DNA of 64,000 bases from Lingula anatina. Taxonomy: Eukaryota > Brachiopoda > Lingulata > Lingulida > Lingulidae. The DNA is taken from positions 294,575-358,574 of the forward strand of contig NW_019774169.1 of NCBI RefSeq assembly GCF_001039355.2, in the 5' to 3' direction. The stretch's first letter is position 1, and every line of letters starts with the position of its first letter. A model generated the notes under the pieces. It made no database searches. It was not told where the DNA came from and saw only the letters and a list, made by a program, of their open reading frames with translations. The position numbers were made by a program, and so were the translations under genes. Below are positions 22,584 through 31,473 of the stretch, piece after piece.

Positions 22584-23437
22584 GTAATAATAATAATAAT
22601 AATAATGTTTTACCTAATTCCCTATATTTTACAAAAATCAAAAATAGGTCCCTTAAGAACATCTCTTTTTAGATATCTTATTTTAAAATGCAGGACTTCA
22701 TACCTGCCAGACAAGACCTCACGTCATCTGCTTTTTATCACAAGCATTTGCGGCTTTTATTTTGACTTTTGTGAAGTATTCATGCACTAAAAGAGGTTCC
22801 TTTCAAAATCAAAATTGTAATTCACCTTGAAATGGTGATGTTTGCATATAAACATAAATTTGTAACTGATGTATGAACACTATTTTAGGCAGAACATATG
22901 AAAACAGAAAGGCATAACACCAGTCCAAAATACAGCGTAACATTCTGTTTGGCTAATTTTAACCTTCACATTCTCTTATGCAAGGTCACAAATGGAAGCA
23001 TTTGACGTAAGTACTTTGGAATTATGTATACTGTACACAGAAACTCCCCAAAATATTCCCTTGATTGCTATTTGTCAGAAAGTAAATATACTGTGATGCA
23101 CAGATAGAAAAAGAGATTGGAAAATTAAATATGTGGAAAAAAGGTACTTCTCATTTACTAGTCCCGTTCACTAGTTGTTTTCATCAATTCGCATATTTGG
23201 TATCATAATTCATTCAAATAAAGAATTAAAACCGTAATAAATGATTATTAGAGCACAGACAAACAAACAAACAAACAAACTGATAAACGGTATAACTATA
23301 AAAAAAAACATAACCTCCTTATTTGAGGTAATAAATAAATAAATAAATAAATATGAAACAATAATAAAACACATACAATATACTCTCACCTCAATGTCTG
23401 CCTCAATACTACTCTTGCTTGGTTCTGATTCTGCCAT
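4867..23437 (-). CDS. SLC4A2: SLC4-family anion exchanger (AE1/2/3-like), whole gene, 24 coding exons
   Basis: Predicted electroneutral Cl-/HCO3- exchanger of the plasma membrane, used in pH, CO2 and bicarbonate handling. The 24 exons listed separately join with consistent phases into 4137 nt (1378 residues plus stop), somewhat longer than vertebrate AE2/AE3 (about 1240) because of the N-terminal region. Order: charged N-terminus (1-385), band 3 cytoplasmic domain (about 385-720), linker (about 720-780), membrane domain with 14 expected spans (about 783-1345), acidic C-tail. Residues that matter in AE1 are present: E1140 (AE1 E681, in MESQIT), R1189 (AE1 R730, in ATVRSV) and K1310 (AE1 K851, in WVVKSTP). 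A Glu at the E681 site argues for chloride/bicarbonate exchange rather than Na+-coupled transport. The start has an in-frame TAG four codons upstream (bases 23447-23449) and a good context (A at -3, G at +4). The symbol marks family; it is probably co-orthologous to vertebrate SLC4A1-3. Confidence 0.93.
5297..5470 (-). CDS. SLC4A2: Anion exchanger exon 23, last membrane spans
   Basis: Residues 1287-1344, 58 codons. Acceptor TTTAAG before 5470, donor TGAG|GTAGGC after 5297. Encodes [29 protein letters not shown] and VPLRIF...FSEQELHE. K1310 aligns with AE1 K851 (WVVKSTP); vertebrate AE2 has Met there as I recall, so this site is AE1-like. The exon itself begins GTAAGA, mimicking a donor. Confidence 0.95.
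5838..6007 (-). CDS. SLC4A2: Anion exchanger exon 22
   Basis: Residues 1230-1286. Acceptor AATGTCCAG before 6007, donor AAA|GTAAAT after 5838. Encodes [37 protein letters not shown] and [11 protein letters not shown]. The KHHPDV signature favours the AE1-3 branch over the Na+-coupled branch. Confidence 0.95.
6316..6569 (-). CDS. SLC4A2: Anion exchanger exon 21, TM10 half-helix
   Basis: Residues 1145-1230. Acceptor CGTTTCCAG before 6569, donor GGTTG|GTAAGT after 6316. Encodes [19 protein letters not shown], then [20 protein letters not shown] with R1189 aligning with AE1 R730, then [12 protein letters not shown]. These are among the most conserved SLC4 motifs. Confidence 0.96.
6626..6745. repeat. 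A-rich (AAAT)n / (AATC)n / (AAT)n simple repeats
   Basis: Intronic low-complexity run: AAATA units, then several AATC units, then AAT units, between exons 20 and 21 of the anion exchanger. Confidence 0.9.
6876..7042 (-). CDS. SLC4A2: Anion exchanger exon 20
   Basis: Residues 1090-1145. Acceptor AATTCCAG before 7042, donor ACAGG|GTAAGT after 6876. Encodes [18 protein letters not shown] (sequon at N1101), then [26 protein letters not shown]1140 aligns with AE1 E681, the residue tied to proton/sulfate coupling and anion selectivity in AE1. Confidence 0.95.
7377..7466 (-). CDS. SLC4A2: Anion exchanger exon 19
   Basis: Residues 1060-1089, 30 codons, phase 0 both ends. Acceptor TTTAACAG before 7466, donor ACG|GTTAGA after 7377 (non-optimal donor). 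Encodes [20 protein letters not shown]...EDVYTT, the conserved SLC4 segment GDFGVPI...EDTYTQ. Confidence 0.95.
7700..8020 (-). CDS. SLC4A2: Anion exchanger exon 18, extracellular loop 3 and next span
   Basis: Residues 953-1059. Acceptor AATTCCAG before 8020, donor GGGGA|GTAAGT after 7700. The variable loop has three N-glycosylation sequons (N973 VS, N983 GT, N1002 TS), as expected for the extracellular loop before [21 protein letters not shown]. Ends RNSKFLGRG. Confidence 0.95.
8477..8671 (-). CDS. SLC4A2: Anion exchanger exon 17, TM4-TM5
   Basis: Residues 888-952. Acceptor GTCTTTCAG before 8671, donor TCA|GTAAGT after 8477. Begins [17 protein letters not shown], then [26 protein letters not shown]. 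The lysine corresponding to AE1 K539 is K949, but the second lysine of the AE1 KLIK motif is replaced by serine (KLVS). Confidence 0.95.
9514..9662 (-). CDS. SLC4A2: Anion exchanger exon 16, TM2-TM3
   Basis: Residues 838-887. Acceptor TTCTTTCAG before 9662, donor AGT|GTAAGC after 9514. Encodes [20 protein letters not shown] and then [15 protein letters not shown], the short TM3 half-helix that helps form the central anion site in SLC4 structures. Confidence 0.95.
9932..10141 (-). CDS. SLC4A2: Anion exchanger exon 15, first transmembrane span
   Basis: Residues 768-838. Acceptor ACTTTTAG before 10141, donor TTAG|GTACGA after 9932. Encodes [12 protein letters not shown] (juxtamembrane signature), [13 protein letters not shown] and the first span [19 protein letters not shown], which matches the SLC4 TM1 consensus. 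Confidence 0.96.
10342..10537 (-). CDS. SLC4A2: Anion exchanger exon 14, end of cytoplasmic domain
   Basis: Residues 703-768. Acceptor TTTACAG before 10537, donor GAAG|GTACAC after 10342. Begins [20 protein letters not shown], then [16 protein letters not shown], then a very basic linker ([20 protein letters not shown]) before the membrane domain. Confidence 0.95.
10740..11048 (-). CDS. SLC4A2: Anion exchanger exon 13, band 3 cytoplasmic domain
   Basis: Residues 600-702. Acceptor ATAAACAG before 11048, donor GTG|GTGAGT after 10740. Contains [33 protein letters not shown] and [15 protein letters not shown], all standard AE cytoplasmic-domain motifs, which fix the frame without doubt. Confidence 0.96.
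11977..12003 (-). CDS. SLC4A2: Candidate optional 27-nt microexon
   Basis: On the minus strand, TTGTCAATCAG is followed by 27 bases encoding MTQLPIEEE and then GAG|GTAGGG. Length is a multiple of three, and both neighbours (exons 12 and 13) are phase 0, so inclusion adds nine residues after residue 599 without disturbing the frame. Flanking introns are about 740 and 930 bases. Without transcripts this remains a prediction; a chance ATG-free in-frame match of this size is possible. Confidence 0.45.
12602..12644. repeat. (AAAT)n microsatellite
   Basis: About ten AAAT units in the intron between exon 12 and the candidate microexon. Similar runs occur at 16829-16861, 23328-23352, 46046-46077 (as ATTT) and 56580-56607. 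Confidence 0.9.
12743..12866 (-). CDS. SLC4A2: Anion exchanger exon 12
   Basis: Residues 558-599 ([20 protein letters not shown]...EGDSKNK). Acceptor TTTTGCAG before 12866, donor AAG|GTTTGT after 12743 (weaker donor). Variable linker within the cytoplasmic domain; ends in phase 0, so it can join either the 27-base microexon or exon 13. Confidence 0.87.
13441..13518 (-). CDS. SLC4A2: Anion exchanger exon 11
   Basis: Residues 532-558 ([20 protein letters not shown]...). Acceptor GATTCCAG before 13518, donor AGAGG|GTACGTG after 13441. Corresponds to the variable loop after the KHSHP position of AE2. Confidence 0.88.
14181..14316 (-). CDS. SLC4A2: Anion exchanger exon 10, band 3 cytoplasmic domain
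   Basis: Residues 487-532. Acceptor GTGATTCAG before 14316, donor CACAA|GTATGT after 14181. Encodes [20 protein letters not shown]...[22 protein letters not shown], corresponding to the AE segment around ISDQIKAEDRANVLRALL. Confidence 0.94.
14627..14807 (-). CDS. SLC4A2: Anion exchanger exon 9, band 3 cytoplasmic domain
   Basis: Residues 427-487. Acceptor TTCATAAG before 14807, donor TCTG|GTAAGA after 14627. Starts [12 protein letters not shown] and contains [17 protein letters not shown] and [19 protein letters not shown], the highly conserved core signature of the SLC4 cytoplasmic domain. Confidence 0.95.
15125..15249 (-). CDS. SLC4A2: Anion exchanger exon 8, start of band 3 cytoplasmic domain
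   Basis: Residues 385-426. Two possible acceptors exist; the one at CAATTTCCAG|GTCACAGG is chosen because it restores the frame and gives [14 protein letters not shown], matching the AE-family pattern HRFEDVPGVRRH. Donor GAG|GTAAGA. The exon ends KKYDHSPHE, the usual lead into the conserved FVELDEL. The neighbouring intron carries the 30-bp tandem repeat. Confidence 0.9.
15268..15500. repeat. 30-bp tandem repeat (minisatellite), about 8 copies
   Basis: Units of 30 bases of the type CACTTGGATGTGTATAATCA plus ACAATGRYAT, about 7.8 copies with several substitutions, in the intron between anion exchanger exons 7 and 8. Because the unit is a multiple of three it keeps long open frames on both strands (15128-15580 plus; 15175-15495 minus), but these are not exons: the minus one enters exon 8 in the wrong frame. 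Confidence 0.93.
15763..15974 (-). CDS. SLC4A2: Anion exchanger exon 7, His/Arg-rich segment
   Basis: Residues 314-385. Acceptor TTTCAAAG before 15974, donor TCTA|GTAAGTG after 15763. Contains a basic His cluster ([12 protein letters not shown]), followed by an acidic run ([15 protein letters not shown]). It ends just before the conserved band 3 cytoplasmic domain; vertebrate AE2/AE3 also carry a basic His-containing segment in this position (recalled, not checked). Confidence 0.87.
16491..16533 (-). CDS. SLC4A2: Anion exchanger exon 6 (43 nt)
   Basis: Residues 300-314 ([13 protein letters not shown] plus split codons). Acceptor TTTTCTAG before 16533, donor ATAG|GTGAGG after 16491. The incoming (1) and outgoing (2) phases fit exons 5 and 7 exactly, which is the main reason to accept so short an exon. 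Confidence 0.8.
16887..17166 (-). CDS. SLC4A2: Anion exchanger exon 5
   Basis: Residues 207-300. Acceptor CTTTGCAG before 17166, donor ATTG|GTAAGTT after 16887. Encodes [10 protein letters not shown]..., a Ser/Lys-rich middle and TFNIG at the end. Cytosolic, no recognised fold, presumed disordered. Confidence 0.85.
17167..19457. other. Anion exchanger intron 4
   Basis: AT-rich intron between exons 4 and 5, with no additional exon, RNA gene or transposon recognised. It has a short AATAAT-type run near 19373-19404 next to exon 4. Confidence 0.7.
19458..19637 (-). CDS. SLC4A2: Anion exchanger exon 4, acidic segment
   Basis: Residues 147-206, exactly 60 codons with phase 0 at both ends. Acceptor TTTTCTCAG before 19637, donor CCG|GTAAAC after 19458. 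Very acidic (for example [19 protein letters not shown]) followed by a Lys-rich end (VAKKKDLLP). Being phase-symmetric it could be skipped without a frameshift. Confidence 0.85.
20676..20872 (-). CDS. SLC4A2: Anion exchanger exon 3, basic segment
   Basis: Residues 81-146. Acceptor TTCCTAG before 20872, donor AAT|GTAAGTG after 20676. Encodes a strongly basic run (KKKVRKKK, then [13 protein letters not shown]) with several serines in R-x-x-S or R-S contexts, which could be phosphorylation sites; this is inference only. It sits directly before the acidic exon 4. Confidence 0.85.
21600..21792 (-). CDS. SLC4A2: Anion exchanger exon 2
   Basis: Residues 17-81. Acceptor TCATTTAG before 21792, donor AATA|GTAAGA after 21600, one base carried over. 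Ser-rich and mixed-charge sequence ([18 protein letters not shown]...), ending in the acidic stretch DENDYN. No domain recognised; this is the poorly conserved cytosolic N-terminus. Confidence 0.85.
21793..23389. other. Anion exchanger intron 1
   Basis: AT-rich intron. Holds an (AAT)n microsatellite at 22546-22608, an (AAAC)n run near 23262-23280 and an (AAAT)n run near 23328-23352. Nothing coding recognised. Confidence 0.7.
22546..22608. repeat. (AAT)n microsatellite
   Basis: About twenty AAT units with one interruption (AGT), in intron 1 of the anion exchanger. Confidence 0.95.
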
Positions 23438-23456
23438 CCTTAATGTCTAGGGTCAC
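23390..23456 (-). CDS. SLC4A2: Anion exchanger exon 1 (start codon exon)
   Basis: Minus-strand exon with acceptor TTTTCAG before 23456 and donor GAG|GTGAGAG after 23390. Bases 23456-23438 are 5' UTR; ATG is at 23437-23435 and gives [16 protein letters not shown] (residues 1-16). A TAG lies in frame four codons before the ATG, and the ATG context is A at -3, G at +4, so the start is well supported. Because an acceptor precedes it, at least one non-coding exon must lie further upstream (higher coordinates). Confidence 0.85.
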
Positions 23457-24987
23457 CTGAAAAGACAGATAAAGAAACAAGATCAGTCTTCTATCACTTT
23501 GCCCCAATAGACAATTTTTATAGGGATCAGTCTTGGACAAACTATTACCATTAAAAAATATTTCATCAAACTACAACAGATATTCTTTCAGCAAAGTTGC
23601 CAACATGACAGTACTCAAAACAAGAGGTTAATAATGTCAGTTCTCTATTTGCCCAGGCTTGAATCTTCAAGGATATATACAAAAAAGTTCTAATTCAATA
23701 TCACACCTCTACTGCCACCTCTAATCAGAATGGCACCAACCTAATAAGCGATGACGACAAAAAATAGGTGAGGCACTTACAGTGAACCTCTAACAGGGCA
23801 AAAGAGGCTATTATAAGATGTACCTTAACTGGTCAAAGACAAGGATATAAGGTGTGTCAATACTGGGTACAGCATTTGGTAATGACCATCTAGTGGCAGT
23901 TACTTAATGACCATGCAACTTGCAGGAAGACCCAACTGAAACCACATTGGATCTTTGTCAATCTGCTGTCACTTTATGTACAACAGTTTCATTATTCCCT
24001 TAAAAGAATGTGTTCACTGTAGAAGTTGTCTGCAGGTGTTATGTTTTTGTAAAGGATCTTGCTTTTATTCTCCAGGTAAATCTATGATTTCTTGACATTG
24101 GTTTTAAATTTCTAAAAAGGCAGCACAGGACCTACATGAACCATTGGTTCAATAACTAGAGGGTTCTGGAACAGTAAAAAAAATTGCACCCATGTTATAA
24201 TATAGTGGGAATCCCTAACAACCTAACAATACTCCCTCAGTCTTGGGGGACTGTGCATGATCTCACCTGACTCGTATTGAACTCCCAAATCTTCTACATG
24301 CTTGCAGATTAAAGCAAAACTCAGAACATCACTGCCAGCTTCTAAAACAAGTACTCATTCATTTCTCTTCTACATAAATTTTATAGGCAATTTTAATGAG
24401 GACATATGAAACTTATATGACTTGTGCACAACAATTTTTGCCTTTAAACATGAAACTACACTTTACAACTTCATCGTTTATCTTCTATCTACAATGATTG
24501 CATGCATTATTGCTTGTCTTTATGACTTGTCCATATGCATATATTAAAGACCTACGTATCATTCATATTAATCTTATAGAATATTTACATGACCAACAAA
24601 GTCAGTTGTTAAATTATGCAGTTTATTTTATCACAATTTCATTGATCTCAATTGAACAATTTTATTGTAAGGATCACCGATTCCAAAAATAACAATTTCA
24701 CATACCTTAATCCCTCACAAAATCATTACATGTGGCAACCCATATCATAAACTACATATTTCATACAGGCCAAGTCTGGTAACAAGCAAAGGAAACTTCA
24801 GACCCATGTACACTGACAGCCCTTTAGATCACATATTGCATAACATGGATTTGTTGAAAAAATTTGAACCTAGAATGGTGGTAACATCTTTCTTACATCT
24901 GTAGTACTCTAACAAGAAAGATGTCTAATTTTGGCATGAATGGTAAGTATACAATCAACACATGCCACAATACAAGTACTAGTACCA

Positions 24988-25301
24988 GGCCTACCCAACT
25001 ACCAGACTCGGCACCGAATGATCCTAAATTCACTGGTAGATCGGACCATGTTACCCTTTTTCAAGGTGTGCGTCAGTACATGCTTCGAAATATCAGACGC
25101 GACACCACTCTTGCCTAGTACGCGATATGATAATGATGATTCTCAGCAGGACTAGAAAGTAATGCATCTCATCTCAAAATTTGTTTCGGGGTATGATACT
25201 GTGAAATGCATACTGACGCACACCTTGAAAATGGGTAGTGTGGTCCGATCTACTGGTGAATTCTTGATCATTCGGTGCCGTATCTGTTAGTTGGGTAGGC
25301 C
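24988..25301. mobile_element. Fold-back MITE-like element, copy A (314 bp)
   Basis: Begins GGCCTACCCAACTA and ends TAGTTGGGTAGGCC, perfect inverted ends, and the two halves are long imperfect inverted repeats of each other (left arm to about 25150, right arm from about 25171). The same sequence recurs at 26381-26692. Small open frames on both strands (TQLPDSAPND...) are products of the inverted symmetry, not genes. No transposase. Confidence 0.85.
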
Positions 25302-26380
25302 CAAGTACACTGCAAGTACAATACCTGGTGTAACAAAATTTTAACCTAGGGTAGGATAGAGAGGGGCACATGTACCACCCATTTTCTTATTAAATATAAT
25401 TGTTTTCATAATTTTCATGTTATCATATCACCCTGGCCTCTATTCATACAAGCAGACACTTGAAAAGATGCAAGTCCATCTCCCGACCCCCCCCCCCAAC
25501 CCCCGCTCCGTCAATGTACAACATATCTTACAATGACCATATATTTGAACACAAAACTTATAAACTTTTGAAAAAAAATTGTAAAACAAAATAATAAAAA
25601 TATAAAGACTATAATTATTGAACTTTTCCTTCGATCTTTGTACAGGGCACTCACCATTGGTGAGAGTCTTCCATCCACATGATAAACTCCAGAAAGTCTG
25701 TTCACTATCTGCCTGGGATGGTCTGGACTGGGATGATTTTGACTAAATGTCCAGGTCGAGTGGGGACAAGTTATGAGGGAGAGATAGTGAATTTTGTTTA
25801 CACTTTTCAGTTGTAGGCTGTCCAAAACTTGTATGAATACATAACACCTAATGAGTCAAGGGACATATTGTGTTGAAGAAAGTAATGTTACGAGTGACTA
25901 CTGAGGTGCAAAAAAGGTGTTGCTCTCATTAGAATTATGGTGCTAAACCAAAGCCTATGTATAAAAGCTATATATCTCTCTCAGATTTCTTATCAGGAAT
26001 AAACAAAGTTGCAAATCAACACTTGTCTCCGCTTTGTTATCAAAATTCATGAGGTCATGCAAATAGTTATTTATGACAGCATGTTGTGATCACTTCATAT
26101 GTATTTCTATAGAAATACATTTGAAATGATCCAGTCGTACTTACCTCTGAAGCTCATGAAAATTAATTTCATGGGGGCTACAAATTAAGACTGAGTATAA
26201 AAGTACAATGGTCTCCACATCTATTATGACATGTAAAGTTTGAACTGAATTTAGTTGTCTTTTATCTCAAACTACTCCAAGTCATTTCCTTGGGGTAAAA
26301 ATTGATTATTATCAAAATCAGTCATGACAGGTACAGTTTCTTATGAAATTTAATGGTCTCAATATCTTAAAACATACTCA

Positions 26381-26692
26381 GGCCTATCCAACTACCAGAC
26401 TCGGCACCGAATGATCCTGTTTTCACTGGTAGATCAGACCACACTACCCGTTTTCAAGGTGTATGTCAGATCGCATTACACAGTATCATACCCTGAACAA
26501 ATTTTGAGTGGTGATGCAATGCTCTTCAACCCTGCTGAGAATCGTCACTATCACATGGCGTATTAGGCAGAGCGGTGTCGCGTCTGATATTGTGTAATGC
26601 GATCTGACACACACCTTGAAAACGGGTAGTGTGGTCTGATCTACCGGTGAATTCAGGATCATTTGGTGCCGAGTCTGGTAGTTGGGTAGGCC
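26381..26692. mobile_element. Fold-back MITE-like element, copy B (312 bp)
   Basis: Begins GGCCTATCCAACTA and ends TAGTTGGGTAGGCC; the arms carry the same internal words as copy A (CCAGACTCGGCACCGAATGA, GGTAGATC, TTTCAAGGTGT). Immediate flanks (ACTCA before, TGATA after) hint that the inverted ends extend a few bases further. Its left part resembles copy A's right arm most closely, as expected for a fold-back. Confidence 0.85.
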
Positions 26693-28082
26693 TGATACTA
26701 TTTATCATGATTTACCAAACCTGGCAAAACAACAAATACACTTAACGGGGACATTAGAAAATTGTACTTCACTCACGGCTTTTCCCTGTGAACCATCCAG
26801 CCATCATTTGGATGGCCGCTGGCGTCACTGGACAGCCTATTATATTTTCAAAGACTGCTAGACCGCTTATGAATTTTTTTTTTTGAAAAAGACAGCTTGG
26901 ACTCCCTGAAATTTTGTAGGAAATTACAAGTAGTTATTTTAGACAGCCTGCTCCCCCCATCATGGAAAAAGACTTGATTTCAGTCTTGATTTTTTTTTTG
27001 GCATTTTGAACTGCAACTGATTTTGTTCCCTTTTTTTTCTAGAAGGTAGCTAGAAAAACAAATATCAAAGTAATTTGAAATTATATTGCATGGTAAAAAA
27101 AATCAAAAATAAAGTTCAAGTGGAATGCGCCCAAGGCGATAAATCTCACAAATATCCACATGAAGCCATGCACACTTTGGAGTATGTACATCATATATAA
27201 CAGACAGTTTACCTGAAATTAAAAGATGTATGGGGAAATCGAAACAGGAATAAACATAAAACAAGCTGAAAATTGGCCTTGCTCCCAGTTTATTTTGTTC
27301 ATTTTACTTTTTTTTCACGCCAATGAAGTTAAAATGTTTAAAACTTGAATAACATTATGAATGTAAAGTTAATCCATGGGATCTATCTGCGAAAATGAAT
27401 TTTCCTGGGGCAAAGGGCAATTTTCTGTTACTGGCGAGTCATTGCCGACCAATTCCTGCACTTGGCCTCAATGTCTTATTCCATTTTAAATTTCATAATT
27501 TGAAAGTGACTGGTCAGTCATTTAAAATGACACAGCCTTCCTGATCTTCACTTTTATGGCCTCGTTTTCACATAAGGAAATGGCCCGATGTTTTATATCG
27601 TGTCCCCATACCAAGCACATAAAACAGACATTGTAAGCCACTATGGAGGCTGAGAAGACAACGAAATTTATGCTTTAGATATAAACTTTTATTTAAAGGG
27701 TTTAACATCTTGAAGGTCTGAATTGGGAAATATAAGAAGCTTTGCATGATATAAATACAACTATGGGGGATTTTCAAACCTGTGAGGAGGCACTTTAATA
27801 AACACATGATTCATTATATTTCGTTTCTGTTATGCAATCAGTCAAAGATCACAGCAAGTTACTTACTTTTACTCAGTGGATGCAGCAAACAAAATCAATC
27901 ATATCATTTGCCTGTATAAAACAGATTCTATAGATGGTCTGATTGGATGTGAAGAATCATTTTTTTCTAAAATGCTTATTTAATATATTGCCTATTTAGC
28001 AAGAGGGTCAAAACTGAGTCTAACTACTTAAGGATATAGGCGCAAAATGGACTCTCATACAACCAGTTTCCAGCTGAGACCT

Positions 28083-28232
28083 GGGCCCCGTAACTCGAAA
28101 GCATCCCATATTGCAATTAGCGATATCACATATAGAGGCTACAGTGTATTATATGAGGCGAGTATGGGCGAATTATGGAATCGAGACCCTTGCGCTCAGT
28201 CACAATGCACGATGCTTTCGAGTTACGGGCCC
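28083..28232. mobile_element. 150-bp MITE-like element with 22-bp inverted ends
   Basis: Left end GGGCCCCGTAACTCGAAAGC and right end GCTTTCGAGTTACGGGCCC are inverted copies differing by one extra C. The GC-rich ends stand out from the AT-rich surroundings. No coding capacity; the short plus-strand ORF across it is incidental. Confidence 0.8.
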
Positions 28233-31200
28233 TAGGCAACTTCTTTCGTTTCATTTTTGAAATAAGTATAATGCTAATGAATGTAACTGCCAAGACTTCT
28301 CAAGTCTTTTAAAGTTTGAATAATTTAGCATATAACTGGGTTAAAAACATACCTGAACATCTGGAATTTATTTGCTATTTACCTTGGTGTAATTTCAAGT
28401 ATTCCTGCAGTACTAGTTATGTACCTTGAAAGCAGATAAGATAGCTACATGTTTGAAGCCAAATCTTACTTACCATCCACATAATTCTGCTAAAAATTCA
28501 CCACTTATGAAAAAAAAAATTTTTACCAGTGCACCTGACCCAGGCCAACTAAATTAAGGGAAACTTGGGAAATTCCATTCTGTCAATGTGTAATTACTGT
28601 AACCTTATATGTTCTACTATAATGTATACCAAGTAATATGACATTTACTTACTATGATGTCAGTGGTTTAAATATAACAACAATAGCACTAATCATAGGT
28701 TTTCCTTCTTTTCCTGAAACCAACAAAATAGACTTAACATGCAGGCATGAACCCATACTTGTCCATGTGATTTAGTTTTCATTCAAATAAAATAGCATTA
28801 TTCCCCTAATAAATTATCTTAAAAAGGCGAAACATAACGCATTTAATATATAACAAAACATATGAATAAGAAAAAATTTTAACTGCATATTTAGGTCTTA
28901 AAATGTATTAATTTTCATTCTAGAACTGACTGAAATCTACAGGGGAAGAACTGGACAAGACCATGTCCAAAGATAGTGAGATGGACACACAACATGCATC
29001 AAATGTGTAAATAAAATATAACCTGGTCCATCTCCCTATCCAAAGTCAGAGGAAATGAAATACTTTTTATATGAAATACTCTTCCCATATCATTCTAAGT
29101 TTTTCTCTCTTTTTTTTTCGCTGATGTAATCAAATGTATCGAGATCAGCAAGTGGGTCATGTGACAAGCACGTTTTTAATGAATGCAACCCCTAAAGATA
29201 ATACGAATATTTATAGTAAACAGAGTCTTCGCCATGCATCATCTTTGTCCATCAACTATCCAGTAAAATGCCTTGACCAGTATTCCATTCAAACAGCACT
29301 TCCTGAGAAGAATAAAATTAATTTCACTACTTTAAATACACCTTTTATATTCAAGCTGCATGTTGCCTCTGAACCAAAATTCCAAAGGTAAGTGCCACAG
29401 GCACATCTGAGTTTACATAAACAATTAACCCATTTTGCTGGAAGAAATGATGCTCAGCACTAGGAACATATTTCTCTCTTTAAAGGTTACACTACTAGTA
29501 GTATCAACTTGGTACCCTCTCTATTTTTATTAGTCCAAATTTCCTCAGGCTGAAATCATGGCATACTATCTACTGTAATTAATAACGCATAAAAATTATT
29601 TTTAAACAAATGCCAGCATATACTGAAGAGCACTTATATTACCACAAGCTTTTAGATCTAGAAAATGACTCACCAAGTTATGTCAAAATAATATTATAAG
29701 CACTATCATTTTCATTTTGATAGCAACGGCTGAGTGTTTTCTTATGCAATTAGGACAAGTGTTTTTGTACTTGGAAACATTCACTTTGTCATGAGCACAA
29801 ATGTTGAGAGAACTGCTCGTCTTGGAAAGCATTATACACATTAAACACCACTTAGTTAAATGCACTTCCACCTTTAACATTCAAAATATATGCAAGTTCA
29901 CTAAACTCCATTTCATATATTGAAATTTGATCAAACATCTGAAAAAACATCAGCTTCAACAAACCTGATACAACATTATACAATGAGTAGCTGCTGTTCA
30001 CACGCTTGAAGCACCACCTACATGTAACTTCAATTTGCTCTGGACATTATTCTCAATGGTCATTTGAACATTACATGGCTCTTGTTACCATTTCCTACAA
30101 GCTCTTACCCATGTCATTATGTCTGGGGACTGAAATCAATCTTTTCTCCAAACAGATTACATGTAACATGGGGGTTGGATCATTCTCAAATACTAAACAC
30201 CTGATATTTTGTAATAATCCCAACACATTAGTCTACAGCTATGCGGGATCAATCAGAAGTTGGCAATAAGACGATAGACAAATTAATACATATACTGAAA
30301 TCTATGTGGATTTACCAGACATGAACTATGTGAACCTAGTATATATATATAGAGAATATTAAGTGTACATAATGTGCCAGTCACCTATAGAACATAAACA
30401 TGTAGATGCAATGTGTCATAATCTATTCTTGTAATATATAATACTTGAATTAGCAAAAATGTAGCACTCTGCCTGCCCAAATATCGGAAATATAGAATAC
30501 TTAGTACTGGTTTCATTCATATCATAATTCTTCAAGGGCAAGTTAAGACCTGTCCAAAGATTTTGACTTGAAGGTGATGCCACTTTGTGTTGTGCTCTCC
30601 CTTTGCATTCACTGTTGCTTAATTTAATCAGATCAACAAAAGCAACAATTCAATTTCAGAACTGAAAATACCCAAAAAAAGTCTAAAATTTACCTGGTTC
30701 TGCAAGAAAATAAAAGCATATAACAGCTTTGGTGGTGAATATTATTACAGACCCTTGGTTAAAAAAATACCTAAAGGAACAGAACAAAATTATTCTTTTT
30801 CACCATATTAAAAATAGATATTGCACTTTAACTCAAAGTGCATTATTTCCTGAAACCTGTGATGCCTAGATTTATCAATTATCCCAATCAAAGAAAAGGT
30901 GAAATGCCAGAACGATTGCAATTTCTAGCATGGATAACAATTAGAATATCTATTGTGCAATGACATGTTTCAAAACATGAGTAGAGACAAAAGGGAGTCA
31001 TGGAAAACCCTGGCGATAGTCAATGAACCAATATATAGGATCACTGATGCATGACTGCACATAAACGTGTCAGTAATATTCCCATCAGAATGAAAAAAAT
31101 CATAATGGATCCATTATCATAAGGCCTGAACGAAGAAAACGCCATAATAAACCAAAACAAAGACAGCATATCACTCAGAAATCCATACAGTTGCATCAGC

Positions 31201-31473
31201 GTTTTTAACGCAACGTGGACAGAGAGGTCTGAATATCGTTATTAGTATTAAAGACGATACTTTTCCTATTGTATTTATATAGTTCAGACAACAGCCCTTC
31301 ACCCAAATACTTATGTCAATATTGGTTTAAATTGTTTCTGTGCAAAAAAATGAGGGGTTGTATTCTACCCCGACATGTTTCCTCGAGTTTTCGACATCTA
31401 ATGACTGTGTCAGTGTTCAATATTGATTTTACCAGGCGACCCCTAACTTAAGAAAGCACGCCTGTACACTTAC

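Noticed and set aside
24921-25371. Open frames with TQLPDSAPND-type peptides on both strands near 25 kb and 26.6 kb
   Set aside because: The same peptide appears on both strands because the DNA is a fold-back element; no splice or start support.
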